From assembly GCF_900129135.1 (NCBI RefSeq), contig NZ_FQVI01000003.1, forward strand, positions 62,001-126,000: a stretch of 64,000 bases of DNA, in the 5' to 3' direction. The position numbers were made by a program, and so were the translations under genes. Origin of the DNA: Lactonifactor longoviformis DSM 17459. GTDB taxonomy: Bacteria; Bacillota; Clostridia; Lachnospirales; Lachnospiraceae. Of this stretch, positions 51,357-60,306 are shown piece after piece; the stretch's first letter is position 1, and the number at the start of each line of letters is the position of its first letter. The notes beneath the pieces were generated by a model. That model had not been told where the DNA came from, did no database searches, and was given only the letters and a program-made list of their open reading frames with translations.

Positions 51357-52988
51357 GTGGAGACACTTATTCGGTTAGAGAAAACAGCAAAAGAATACGG
51401 CAAAAGCAGGATTCTGGAGGATATAAATCTGGAAATCAGAAGGGGTGAGGCCGTAGTTTTTACAGGCACCAATGGAGCCGGAAAAAGTACGATTCTGAAA
51501 ATGATCGGTGGATTGATTGCGCCGTCAGGGGGGAAGATATATAGGAAAAGAGGACTGCTGTACCACATGGTACCGGAACGATTTCCAAAGTCGAATCTGA
51601 CTGCACGGCAGTATATCTGTGCAGTGGGGAAAATTGAAGGCCTGAGGAGGGATGAGATCCAGGAAAAAAGCGCGGATCTTTTTGAACGGTTTCACATGAA
51701 GGGGATGGAAGATAAACCCATGAAACTGCTGTCTAAAGGCACGCTGCAGAAGGTGGGGGTAATTCAGGCGGTTCTGAAAAGACCGGATGTACTGCTTTTG
51801 GATGAACCTCTGTCCGGACAGGATACCGCATCTCAGGCTGTATTTGTGGAACTGGTCAATGCTCTGAAGAGGGAGGGTACTGCCCTGATCGTTTCCTGTC
51901 ATGAGGAATTTTTGGTGAACGCAGTGGGGGATACTGTGTGCAGGATAGAAGGCGGGAAGATGCATAAGGTACGGTTAGAACGGGGAAATCAGAAGAGAAA
52001 AGCTCTCATTACATTTGAAGCTTCTGAGGACAAGACTGCGCCTGAACTGCCTGTGACAGGGGAGACAGTACCGGGGGGACTGCGTTTTATTTCCTCCTAT
52101 GAAAACAGCAATGAGGTAGTGGCGAAGATGATACAGGAAGGGTTTCAATTGGAAAATTTTACTCTTGTGGGGGAAGAACCGGTTCCGTCAGGGGAGAGAG
52201 AGGAAACCGGGGGAGTTATCCCAGAGCTTGAGCTGCCAGAGACCGGGGTGGAAAGACAAAGTGGTTCTGTATGGGGAATGCTTTCCTATGAGTTCCGGAC
52301 GTATTTTAAGACCAATAGATTTGCCATGCCTTTTTTAGTTCTGATGGTATTTCTTTTCAGCTTATATACTTCCATGCCTGTGGGTGTGACAGACAGCTTT
52401 ACTATTTCCTGTAATCTTTTGTTTTTACTGATGACATGGGCAGGGTTATCATACAATGAAATGCAGCAGGCAGCAGAAGAACAGATGATGATACTGCGCC
52501 TTCAAAGTGAAACGCTCTATTATATCGGTCAAAGTCTATTTCTCTGCATTCTGGGGGGGATATTCACCTTAATTTCTCTCTTAATTCCCCTGGCGCTGGA
52601 TGCAGTGAATAGCGGACAATTGTTTTTACCGGGAATTCTGCTTCAGGATGCAGCGGGAGGTTTTCTGTTTCTGGGGGCAGGAGCGTTTCTGGGGAGTTCT
52701 CTTGGGACCTTGCTGCACCCCAGAGTGATGAAAGACAGAAAGGCAGCTGTAGTGCTTACCGTGCTGATTGCTGTCTTAGCCATAGGGAAGGCTGCAATCC
52801 TGCAGGATGCAGCCTGGGTGCGATGGCTTTGTTCTTTTTTGCCCCCTATCGCAGATGTTACAGGAGTCTTTGCCGGGGCTTTACATTTTACCTTGAAAGA
52901 TACCGCCTTTGCCGCAGGAGTGTGTATCCTGTACGGAGGTATCCTGACAGCGGTGAGAATCTGGTGTCTGGAAAAGAGAAAATTTTAG
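51357..52988 (+). CDS. ABC transporter, ATPase and membrane domain in one chain (probable exporter)
   Basis: About 543 residues. Residues ~1-210 are an ATPase: GTNGAGKST, signature LLSKGTLQK, Walker B VLLLDEP and VSCHEE. Residues ~310-540 hold about six membrane segments (FAMPFLVLMVFLFSLY, LFLCILGGIFTLI and others). Separate ATPase and permease genes are more usual for this exporter type, so this is a fusion. GTG 51357 is chosen because AGGGGGA lies six bases before it. Its place after yjdF suggests export of the riboswitch ligand. It overlaps the converging LysR gene by four bases. Confidence 0.85.
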   Translation: METLIRLEKTAKEYGKSRILEDINLEIRRGEAVVFTGTNGAGKSTILKMIGGLIAPSGGKIYRKRGLLYHMVPERFPKSNLTARQYICAVGKIEGLRRDEIQEKSADLFERFHMKGMEDKPMKLLSKGTLQKVGVIQAVLKRPDVLLLDEPLSGQDTASQAVFVELVNALKREGTALIVSCHEEFLVNAVGDTVCRIEGGKMHKVRLERGNQKRKALITFEASEDKTAPELPVTGETVPGGLRFISSYENSNEVVAKMIQEGFQLENFTLVGEEPVPSGEREETGGVIPELELPETGVERQSGSVWGMLSYEFRTYFKTNRFAMPFLVLMVFLFSLYTSMPVGVTDSFTISCNLLFLLMTWAGLSYNEMQQAAEEQMMILRLQSETLYYIGQSLFLCILGGIFTLISLLIPLALDAVNSGQLFLPGILLQDAAGGFLFLGAGAFLGSSLGTLLHPRVMKDRKAAVVLTVLIAVLAIGKAAILQDAAWVRWLCSFLPPIADVTGVFAGALHFTLKDTAFAAGVCILYGGILTAVRIWCLEKRKF

Positions 52989-53881
52989 CAGTCCTGCAGG
53001 GAGAGAAGGATTTCCTTCATTGCTATAGCTGCGATGCTTAAGGGGCGTTCCCTGTCCTGTATCAGACAGATGTGCCTGGCAGGGGGCTCGCGGTATAGGG
53101 GAATGCGGAAAATCTCCTTATTTGCAAGGGCATCATCTGCCAGAGCCTGGGGCAGAAAACCGATTCCCAGATCATTTTTTATCATAAGAAGTACCTGATC
53201 TGTGGTTGCAGCTTCCATATCCGGCTCAAGAGGCAGGTGTTCCTCCATAAAGTATTGGTTGTAGAATTCATAGGTTTTGCTTTTGGCATCCATGCAAATA
53301 AAAGAGTGTTCCTTCAGATCGTTTAAATGCCATGTCTGGGATGCGAGATTGGCGTAGCCCGGACCGCCCGCAAGAATTTCCTGAAAGGCCTTCAGGGGAG
53401 TTTCTTCAAGAGGCTTTGATACGCCAGCCGGAGTTGTGACTACTGAAAAATCTACCAGTCCGCTTTGCAGGGCAGCTATGGCCTGAGGGGTGGTATGATT
53501 GGAGATGCGGATCCGTATTCCGGGATAGCGGCTGTGAAATTCTCTCAGCTTTTTCAGAAGCAGTCCGTGGAGAGCGATCTCGCTGGCACCTATGGTTACC
53601 AGACCGCTGTGGAGAGACTTACTTTTTAGAAGCTCTTCCTCCCCCGCAAGGAGCTGGGTGACTGCTGCCGCAACTCGGGGATATAACTGTTCCCCCTCCG
53701 GGGTGAGCGTGACGCCCCGGCTGGAGCGTATAAAAAGGCGGCATCCCAGCTGGTGCTCCAGATTATGGATGGAGCGGGTAATATTGGGCTGATTATTCAT
53801 CAGAATGTTGGCTGCCTTGGTGAAGCTTTTATATTTGGCTACATAATAAAAAATCCGGTAATACTCGTAGGAAATATTCAT
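52985..53881 (-). CDS. LysR-family transcriptional regulator
   Basis: The 298-residue protein has the LysR HTH at residues 1-60 (YYVAKYKSFTKAANILMNNQPNITRSIHNLE region) and a two-lobed effector domain (SGLVTIGASEIALHG onward). AGGAGGC precedes the ATG. It diverges from the YoaK-like gene across a 207-base AT-rich gap that should hold both promoters, so that gene is a possible target. Confidence 0.9.
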   Translation of the reverse strand: MNISYEYYRIFYYVAKYKSFTKAANILMNNQPNITRSIHNLEHQLGCRLFIRSSRGVTLTPEGEQLYPRVAAAVTQLLAGEEELLKSKSLHSGLVTIGASEIALHGLLLKKLREFHSRYPGIRIRISNHTTPQAIAALQSGLVDFSVVTTPAGVSKPLEETPLKAFQEILAGGPGYANLASQTWHLNDLKEHSFICMDAKSKTYEFYNQYFMEEHLPLEPDMEAATTDQVLLMIKNDLGIGFLPQALADDALANKEIFRIPLYREPPARHICLIQDRERPLSIAAIAMKEILLSLQDC

Positions 53882-54088
53882 ATTGCCTCCTGTATTATAT
53901 AAAAATGATATAGATGTTATCTAAAATATACATTTTACATCTGGTTGGAGAAAAGTATAATATGATAGTAAAAGAAAAGCAAGAGACAGTTGCTGAGATG
54001 ACAAAGGCAGGAAGGCTCCGGGGGAGCAGTTCCTGCCGGTTTTATGTATGTGCGGCAGTTTCTCTGTTAGGAAAGGGGAATAAAGCTT

Positions 54089-54772
54089 ATGGTGAAGTTA
54101 AAAACAAGGAGCCAGATGTCAGAGTCTCTTCTGCTGGCAGTGTTCTTAACTCTGGCGGGAGGATTTCAGGACGCCTATTCTTATAACTGCAGAGGGGAAG
54201 TTTTTGCGAATGCTCAGACGGGGAATATTGTACTTCTGGGACAGAATCTGGCCCAGGGCCGCTGGCAGGAAGCTCTGCATTACCTCCTTCCCCTGGGGGC
54301 GTTTATCTCTGGTGTCTATGTGACGGAGTGGGTCCGCCACCTGTTTAAGGAATATCAGCGTCTGCACTGGCGGCAGATGGTTCTTTGCACCGAGGCAATA
54401 CTTCTGGCTGTTGTCGGATTGCTTCCGCAGTCAGCGAACATGTTGGCCAACGGTCTGATGTCTTTTGCCTGTGCCATGCAGGTAAACAGCTTCCGCAAAT
54501 TCAGAGGCATCCCATGCGCCACAACAATGTGCATCGGGAATATGAGAAGTGCCACGGAGATGCTCTGCAGGTACCATATAACAAAGGACAGAGAGCTGAG
54601 AAGGAAATGCCGGCACTATTATTTTGTCATTCTGGTGTTTGCGCTGGGAGCAGCTGGGGGCGCTCTTATGAGTTTGTGGTTGGGGGAACGCGCTATCTGG
54701 ATGGCAGGAGGACTTTTATTTGGGGGATTTTTGATAATGTTTGTGAAAGAAGGGGAGAGAGGCCCACTATAA
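54089..54772 (+). CDS. YoaK/DUF1275 family membrane protein
   Basis: The 227-residue protein has about six membrane segments and the DUF1275 hallmark NAQTGNIVLLGQNLAQG near residue 46, preceded by GGFQDAYSYNCRGEVF. The family is widespread, its function is unknown and some members are thought to be transporters. AAAGGGGAAT precedes the ATG. A LysR gene lies divergently upstream. Confidence 0.9.
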   Translation: MVKLKTRSQMSESLLLAVFLTLAGGFQDAYSYNCRGEVFANAQTGNIVLLGQNLAQGRWQEALHYLLPLGAFISGVYVTEWVRHLFKEYQRLHWRQMVLCTEAILLAVVGLLPQSANMLANGLMSFACAMQVNSFRKFRGIPCATTMCIGNMRSATEMLCRYHITKDRELRRKCRHYYFVILVFALGAAGGALMSLWLGERAIWMAGGLLFGGFLIMFVKEGERGPL

Positions 54773-54833
54773 TAGCACTAAAGGAACCGCCCCATGCTGC
54801 ACTTCAAAGCCAAATTTCTCATAAAAGCCTATC

Positions 54834-55322
54834 TTAATACTGTATTTTTGCCTTTTGCTGTGATGAGCGGTCAAGCAGAAGCTCCATACAATAAGACTCG
54901 TCCATTTTTTCATATGGAGGATAATTGGGGATTCTATAAAAGCCAAGGCTCTGGTATAGGCGGATAGAGGCCTGGAGGAATTCTCCTGTCTCCAGAAGCA
55001 GTCTTTTGCAGTTCATCCGCCTGGCAGAGGCAATCAGTTCACAGAGCAGGGTGCGGCCAAATCCATGCTGCCGGAAGGGCGGAGACACAAAGACACGTTT
55101 AATCTCTGCCGATTCTTCATCATATCTTCGCAGGGCGGCGCAGGCTGCCGGCCTATCCTGACAGTACAGAAGGAGTACTGTGTCCATAGTTTCAATCCGG
55201 TTATGAGGTAAATATTTCTGTCTTTTATCATGTCCTCCTATGGCCCGGTCCAGAGTCCGGTCCAGTTCTTCGCATAACAATCTAAAATCCGGATCCTCCC
55301 CGGATGTATGTACAATTCTCAT
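54834..55322 (-). CDS. GNAT-family N-acetyltransferase
   Basis: The 162-residue protein has the acetyl-CoA-binding motif RQHGFGRTLL near residue 98 and the typical SIRLYQSLGFYRIPNY near 131. Such enzymes acetylate small molecules or proteins. TCAGGAGG precedes the ATG. It diverges from the LysR gene at 55436. Confidence 0.9.
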   Translation of the reverse strand: MRIVHTSGEDPDFRLLCEELDRTLDRAIGGHDKRQKYLPHNRIETMDTVLLLYCQDRPAACAALRRYDEESAEIKRVFVSPPFRQHGFGRTLLCELIASARRMNCKRLLLETGEFLQASIRLYQSLGFYRIPNYPPYEKMDESYCMELLLDRSSQQKAKIQY

Positions 55323-55435
55323 TAGACACCTCCTGAAATATAAATAGCTTTGACATTATTATACAGACACCTTAAGATATTTGTAAAACAGATAATTATA
55401 ATAGAAATAATTCGAAAAATGAATGGAGGAAGGCT

Positions 55436-56278
55436 ATGGATACACAGAATCTGGAAACATTTGTAATGCTGGCTGGCGTTAAAAACTTTACACAGACGGC
55501 AGAACTGCTTTTTGTAGCACAATCAACAGTGACAAATCGTATAGCGGAGCTGGAACGGGAAGTGGGAAAGCGGCTGTTGGAGCGGGGAAAGAGGCGGATT
55601 ATGCTTACCGCAGAGGGAGAGATATTTTTAACCTATGCCAAACGGATACTAACACTGGAAAAAGCATCCCTTCAGCATCTCCATTCACGGAGGGAGTTTG
55701 ACAAAACATTGCGTATAGGAACAACAAATACGCTCTATGAGTCCTATTTGGAGCATAAAATTGCCGGATACCGGCAGGAACATCCCGATACAGCTATGAG
55801 AATAACCTTGGGACACTCCGGAGAGCTGCTCCGGCAGCTTCAGGATTTTGTGCTGGACATGGTTTATACGTATGTCCCTTTGAATAAAAAAGGGTATTGC
55901 TGTGAAGTGTTTCAGGAGGAAAATCTGGTTCTGGTTACTTCATCTGAAAACAGGGAATTCCAACAGGGGATCAGCAGGGAAGAACTGAGGAATGTTGATT
56001 ATCTGATGTGTAACTTCATGCTGGAAGAAGTCGGGAGCTTTTTGAGAGGACTGTTTCCTCCTTATTACCAATTTTCATTTGAGATAGATAACAGTACAAA
56101 ACTGATTCCATATCTCATGGAAGGAAAGGGTTACAGCTTTTTGCCGGAAAACCTGGTGCATGATTCTGTAAAAATAAATAAACTTCGAATGATACCTCTC
56201 ATAGGGTTTGAAATGCCTGTTATCAAAAGCTACTGTGTTTATAGAGAAGAAGACGCTGAGGAAATATTTACCAAATGA
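55436..56278 (+). CDS. LysR-family transcriptional regulator
   Basis: The 280-residue protein has an N-terminal HTH (NFTQTAELLFVAQSTVTNRIAELE region) and a LysR effector domain (TLRIGTTNTLYESYL onward). ATGGAGGAAGG precedes the ATG. It lies directly before the second TRAP operon in the same direction, but that operon has its own promoter, so LysR control of it is only a possibility. Confidence 0.9.
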   Translation: MDTQNLETFVMLAGVKNFTQTAELLFVAQSTVTNRIAELEREVGKRLLERGKRRIMLTAEGEIFLTYAKRILTLEKASLQHLHSRREFDKTLRIGTTNTLYESYLEHKIAGYRQEHPDTAMRITLGHSGELLRQLQDFVLDMVYTYVPLNKKGYCCEVFQEENLVLVTSSENREFQQGISREELRNVDYLMCNFMLEEVGSFLRGLFPPYYQFSFEIDNSTKLIPYLMEGKGYSFLPENLVHDSVKINKLRMIPLIGFEMPVIKSYCVYREEDAEEIFTK

Positions 56279-56359
56279 CAGAATACTGCTTTATGATTTA
56301 AGATGAAGGGAAGGAAGCCGTAAATAAACAGGGAAATAATTTTAGTAACTTTATAAAAA

Positions 56360-56397
56360 AGATTGACAAGGTTAGAAAAATATTATAAAATATTCAT
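56360..56397 (+). promoter_or_regulatory. promoter of the second TRAP operon, near-identical to the one at 61271
   Basis: AGATTGACAAGGTTA contains TTGACA (56363-56368), followed 17 bases later by TAAAAT (56386-56391) and then ATTCATA. The same 15 bases and the ATTCATA tail recur at 61271-61308 before the formyltransferase-synthetase gene. Confidence 0.75.
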
Positions 56398-56485
56398 ACA
56401 AAGATGAAAGCGCGCGTGAAGTAAATGAACTGTGAACGGATTTCTGGTAACCGGCGAAATTTCAAAGAAAGCAGGAGAAAAAGAG

Positions 56486-57586
56486 ATGGGAAGAAAAAGA
56501 TTTCAGATCATGGCATTGTGTATGGCGGGAAGCATGCTGTTTACCGCTTGCGGGAAAGAAAAAGCTGCGGATAAAGAAGAAACAGCTTCCGTTTCCGACA
56601 CGAAGGACTCCAAAGATTCGGCTGAAGGTTCCGACACAAAGAAAGAGATTGTGATCCGTATGGGTCATACGGGGAGCGATACTTGTATGATGCAGCTCGG
56701 ATATGAAACAATGAAAGAGTATATGGAAAGGGAAAGCAAAGGAAGGATCCAGGTACAGATATTTTCCGGAGGACAGCTGGGCGATGATGCCGCCCACGTA
56801 ACTGCGGTGCAGAACGGAGACCTGGAGATGATAGGGATTAATAACGGATATATGACTTCATATCAGGAAAGCATGAATATCTTTTCCATGCCCTTTGCTT
56901 TCAAAAGCCAGGACGTAGCCTATGCTGTGCTGGAGGGGGATTGGGGAAAGGAAATGCTGGATTCGCTGGAAGAAGGCTGCGGATTAAAAGGATTGGGCTA
57001 CATAGATTCGTTTGCATACCGGGAACTGACAGCAAATAAACCGGTGTATACCCCTGATGATTTAAAGGGGGTAAAAATCAGGGTTATGCCCACAGAGGTT
57101 CATCTTGCTATCTGGGAAGCTCTCGGCGCCCAGCCCACAGCCATTGCATTTTCAGAGTTGTATACAGCTCTACAGCAGGGTACTGTGGAGGCTCAGGAAA
57201 ATCCCTTTGAAAATATTGTAACAGCACGGCTGTATGAGGTACAGAAATATGTGATGCTTACCAATCATGTATATACAACAGGTGTCGTGGTGGCAAATCC
57301 TGCATGGTATAACAGCCTGGATGATGAGGCGAAGGAAATTGTACAGGGAGCTGTGGACGCCTGCTATCAGTTCCAAAAAGAAGAGGCGGCGAAACGGGAA
57401 GCCGAGTACAAAAAGACCATTACAGAGGCCGGAGTTGAGATCATAGAACTCTCAGATGAGCAGCTGGGTGTGTTCGAAGAGGCAGCAAAACCCGCAGTGG
57501 AAAAAATTACAGATATGGTTGGAGAGGAAACCGTGAATTCCTTATATGATGCCATTGATAAGGCGGAAAAGGAATTAGGAAAATAG
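56486..57586 (+). CDS. dctP: TRAP transporter substrate-binding lipoprotein (DctP)
   Basis: About 366 residues starting at ATG 56486 (GCAGGAG before it; an in-frame GTG lies at 56432). The lipoprotein signal has its lipobox at LFTAC near residue 19, then a Ser/Asp/Lys linker and the DctP fold with KIRVMPTEV holding the carboxylate-binding Arg and AFSELYTALQQGTVEAQENP. It differs from the DctP at 42289, so the two TRAP systems import different acids. A hairpin follows the stop. Confidence 0.92.
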   Translation: MGRKRFQIMALCMAGSMLFTACGKEKAADKEETASVSDTKDSKDSAEGSDTKKEIVIRMGHTGSDTCMMQLGYETMKEYMERESKGRIQVQIFSGGQLGDDAAHVTAVQNGDLEMIGINNGYMTSYQESMNIFSMPFAFKSQDVAYAVLEGDWGKEMLDSLEEGCGLKGLGYIDSFAYRELTANKPVYTPDDLKGVKIRVMPTEVHLAIWEALGAQPTAIAFSELYTALQQGTVEAQENPFENIVTARLYEVQKYVMLTNHVYTTGVVVANPAWYNSLDDEAKEIVQGAVDACYQFQKEEAAKREAEYKKTITEAGVEIIELSDEQLGVFEEAAKPAVEKITDMVGEETVNSLYDAIDKAEKELGK

Positions 57587-57598
57587 ATAGGGAAGCAG

Positions 57599-57628
57599 CA
57601 GGCCGTTGATGAGTAAAATCACGGCCTG
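57599..57628 (+). other. hairpin between dctP and dctQ
   Basis: CAGGCCGT (57599-57606) pairs with ACGGCCTG (57621-57628) over a 14-base loop. No T-run follows. It is the third binding-protein gene in the window with a stem directly after it. Confidence 0.65.
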
Positions 57629-57649
57629 TCCGTACATAAGGAGGCCGAA

Positions 57650-58159
57650 ATGAAACTGTTAAAATGGCTGGATAAAAATTTTGAAGAGATGTTAATTACA
57701 CTTTTTATGGCGTGGTTTACCTTTTCATGTATATGGCAGGTAATTGCCCGTTTTATTTTGCAAAATTCAGTGGCGTGGACGGAGGAGACAGCAAAGTATT
57801 TATTTATCTGGATGACCTTTATCGGGGCCGCAGTTGCATCCAAAAAGAATCTGCACGTCAGAGTGGATATCCTGGAACATCTGGTGAAGGGAAGAGCCAG
57901 GAAGTATCTGGGGATTATCTGTAAAGTGATATTTATGGGATTTACGGTCATCGCTGCAGCGGTGGGCATAGTTGTCTGCCAGGGGCTGATCCGACAGCCC
58001 CAGAGCAGCCCGGTATTGGGGCTGCCAATGGTGTGGGTGTATGCGGCCCTGCCTGTAGGGATGGGGCTTACAACCCTGCGGCAGCTGCAGAATATTATTC
58101 TGGAACTCCTTGCTATGCGAAGAGGGCGGTGCAGTGAGAAGGAAAAAGGAGGTTGTTGA
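57650..58159 (+). CDS. dctQ: TRAP transporter small permease (DctQ)
   Basis: The 169-residue protein has four membrane segments with the DctQ region AWTEETAKYLFIWMTFIGAA near residue 43. ATAAGGAGG precedes the ATG. The end of the gene adjoins dctM (stop at 58157-58159; dctM ATG at 58162). Confidence 0.9.
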   Translation: MKLLKWLDKNFEEMLITLFMAWFTFSCIWQVIARFILQNSVAWTEETAKYLFIWMTFIGAAVASKKNLHVRVDILEHLVKGRARKYLGIICKVIFMGFTVIAAAVGIVVCQGLIRQPQSSPVLGLPMVWVYAALPVGMGLTTLRQLQNIILELLAMRRGRCSEKEKGGC

Positions 58160-58161
58160 CT

Positions 58162-59430
58162 ATGGCAGTTTTATTTATATTGTTCTTTGGGCTTATGGCC
58201 CTGGGTGTACCGATTGCAGGGGCAATCGGGCTGGCGATCTTTCACAATTCGGCTACACTGGGGACCATGTCAGCCTCCTTTATCGGCCGTTCTCTGATTT
58301 CTTCGTTAGATAGTTTTCCTATACTGGCAGTTCCTATGTTTATACTGGCAGGAGAGATTATGGGGCAGGGAGGGATCTCCAAGAGACTGTTTAACTTTGC
58401 CAATGCATGTCTTGGATGGATGACAGGAGGCGTTGCCATAGCAACTATATTTACCTGTATGCTGTTCGGAGCTATCTCAGGTTCAGGAGTAGCGACATTT
58501 GCGGCGGTGGGACTGATCATGATCCCACTCATGGAGGCGCAGGGGTACGACAAAGGCTTTGTAACCGGGCTTACGGCATCCGCAGGGGGCCTGGGGGTTT
58601 TGATTCCCCCCAGTCTGCCTCTGGTGATGTACGGCATATCAGCCAATGAGTCCATAGGAAGTCTGTTTATGGGCGGGATACTGCCTGGCTGCGTTACAGG
58701 GCTTGCCCTTATGCTGTATGCATACTTTTTCTGCCGGCGTCATCCGGTTGACAATCAGCTGAACAACCGTATCTCTATCTGGAAAAGTGTAAAGGAAGGG
58801 TTTTGGGCCCTCCTGTGCCCTGTAATTATACTCGGAGGCATTTACGGCGGGATTTTTACTGCCACAGAGGCGGCAGCGGTTTCTGTGCTATATGGGATTT
58901 TGGTTAGTAAGTTTATATATAAGACCATACAGTTCAGGCAGCTTCCCTCATTTTTTCTGAACGCAGCAAGAACAAATGCTCCTGTTCTGCTGATTGTGAC
59001 AGTTGCCACTGTGTTCGGACGTGTGCTCAGTCTGGCACAGTTTCCGACTATGGTTTCCAATGCCGTACTGGGGATCTCTGACAATCCTATTGTCATTATG
59101 CTGATCATAAATCTGCTGTTATTAGTCACCGGTATGCTGATGGACACCCTGCCGGCTATTGTAATACTGACGCCAATCCTTCTTCCAATTGCTGCAGGCA
59201 TAGGGATATCGCCGCTGCATTTTGGAGTTATTATGATTGCTAATCTGGCAATCGGCTTTGTAACACCGCCAATCGGTGTCAATCTGTATACGGCGGCGGC
59301 ACTGACTAAAATGCCTGTGTCCCAGGTGGCGAAGGCAGCTGTGGGACCCATCTGTGCGCTTCTGGCGGCTTTGCTGCTCATTAATATATTTCCGGCACTA
59401 TCTACGTTTTTGCCGGGACTTCTGTCATAG
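58162..59430 (+). CDS. dctM: TRAP transporter large permease (DctM)
   Basis: About 422 residues with some 12 membrane segments and the DctM motifs GAISGSGVATFAAVG near residue 103, IPPSLPLVMYG near 149 and NLAIGFVTPPIGVNLY near the end. ATG 58162 has AAGGAGG nine bases before it; a TTG at 58153 is less suitable. It forms the channel of the second TRAP transporter. Confidence 0.92.
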   Translation: MAVLFILFFGLMALGVPIAGAIGLAIFHNSATLGTMSASFIGRSLISSLDSFPILAVPMFILAGEIMGQGGISKRLFNFANACLGWMTGGVAIATIFTCMLFGAISGSGVATFAAVGLIMIPLMEAQGYDKGFVTGLTASAGGLGVLIPPSLPLVMYGISANESIGSLFMGGILPGCVTGLALMLYAYFFCRRHPVDNQLNNRISIWKSVKEGFWALLCPVIILGGIYGGIFTATEAAAVSVLYGILVSKFIYKTIQFRQLPSFFLNAARTNAPVLLIVTVATVFGRVLSLAQFPTMVSNAVLGISDNPIVIMLIINLLLLVTGMLMDTLPAIVILTPILLPIAAGIGISPLHFGVIMIANLAIGFVTPPIGVNLYTAAALTKMPVSQVAKAAVGPICALLAALLLINIFPALSTFLPGLLS

Positions 59431-59468
59431 AGTTTGGAAAAATATGAAAATAAAGGAGAGTGGAAAGA

Positions 59469-60248
59469 ATGAATACCAAAGAGTTAACCGGTAAAGTTGC
59501 AGTGGTGACAGGTTCCGGAAGAGGCTTAGGCAGGGGCTACGCCATGCGTCTGGCTGAAGCAGGGGCGGATGTTATTATCCATGACAAAGACAGCAAAGCA
59601 GCGGCAAGATTCAAAGAAGTATCTTCTGCAGAACAGGTCGTGGAGGAGATACGCTTAAAAGGAGTGCGATCGGACTTTTATCCATGTGACATTACAGATC
59701 CGGATGCAGTCCGCAGATTCATTGACAGTATCATCCGGGATTATGGACATTTAGATATCCTGGTAAATAATGCAGGGGGTGATATCGGGGCAGTGACTCC
59801 CCGGCCGGATCCCAATGACTGCCTGGACATCAAAATAGAAGACATCCAGTCCGTAGTTTCCAGAAATCTGCTCTCCACCATGTATATGTGCAAATACGCA
59901 GGCCTGCATATGCGGGAGAGAAGGGCAGGTAAAATTATTAATATTGCCTCCATAGGCGGCCATATGGCTGCCGCGGAGGGGGTAATATACGGGGCTGCAA
60001 AGCGGGGGATTGAACAGTATACCAGATGCCTGGCGGAGCAGATGCGGCCTTATGACGTAAATGTAAACTGTCTGGCACCGGGATATGCAAAGTCGGCCCG
60101 AATCTATGCCACAAGAAAAATTGAAGAAAACGAATCCTTGTCCAGGCTGCAGCGATTTGCAGAGCCGGAAGATATGGCCGGCATAATATACTTTTTGGCA
60201 TCGGGTGCGTCAGACAGGCTTACCGGAGAGACTATCGTCTGCTGGTAA
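59469..60248 (+). CDS. SDR-family oxidoreductase
   Basis: About 259 residues. TGSGRGLGRGYA (near residue 16) binds NAD(P), NNAGGD lies near 98 and the catalytic Ser/Tyr/Lys are in ASIGG and YGAAK (near 156-177). AAGGAGAG supports ATG 59469. It is the last gene of the TRAP operon and probably oxidises a hydroxy group of the imported acid. A strong terminator follows. Confidence 0.9.
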   Translation: MNTKELTGKVAVVTGSGRGLGRGYAMRLAEAGADVIIHDKDSKAAARFKEVSSAEQVVEEIRLKGVRSDFYPCDITDPDAVRRFIDSIIRDYGHLDILVNNAGGDIGAVTPRPDPNDCLDIKIEDIQSVVSRNLLSTMYMCKYAGLHMRERRAGKIINIASIGGHMAAAEGVIYGAAKRGIEQYTRCLAEQMRPYDVNVNCLAPGYAKSARIYATRKIEENESLSRLQRFAEPEDMAGIIYFLASGASDRLTGETIVCW

Positions 60249-60250
60249 CA

Positions 60251-60285
60251 CAAAAAGGGCGGTTCAGACTGTGAACCGCCCTTTT
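60251..60285. terminator. bidirectional intrinsic terminator between the SDR gene and the MerR-type gene
   Basis: AAAAAGGGCGGTTCA pairs with TGAACCGCCCTTTTT around a five-base loop. The A and T flanks make it a terminator in both directions for two converging genes. Confidence 0.93.
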
Positions 60286-60306
60286 TGTGCTGTAGGCGGG
60301 AAGCTG

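Noticed and set aside
53914-54186. 90-codon frame overlapping the YoaK-like gene
   Set aside because: It starts in the promoter gap and overlaps the well-supported gene at 54089; no family is seen.
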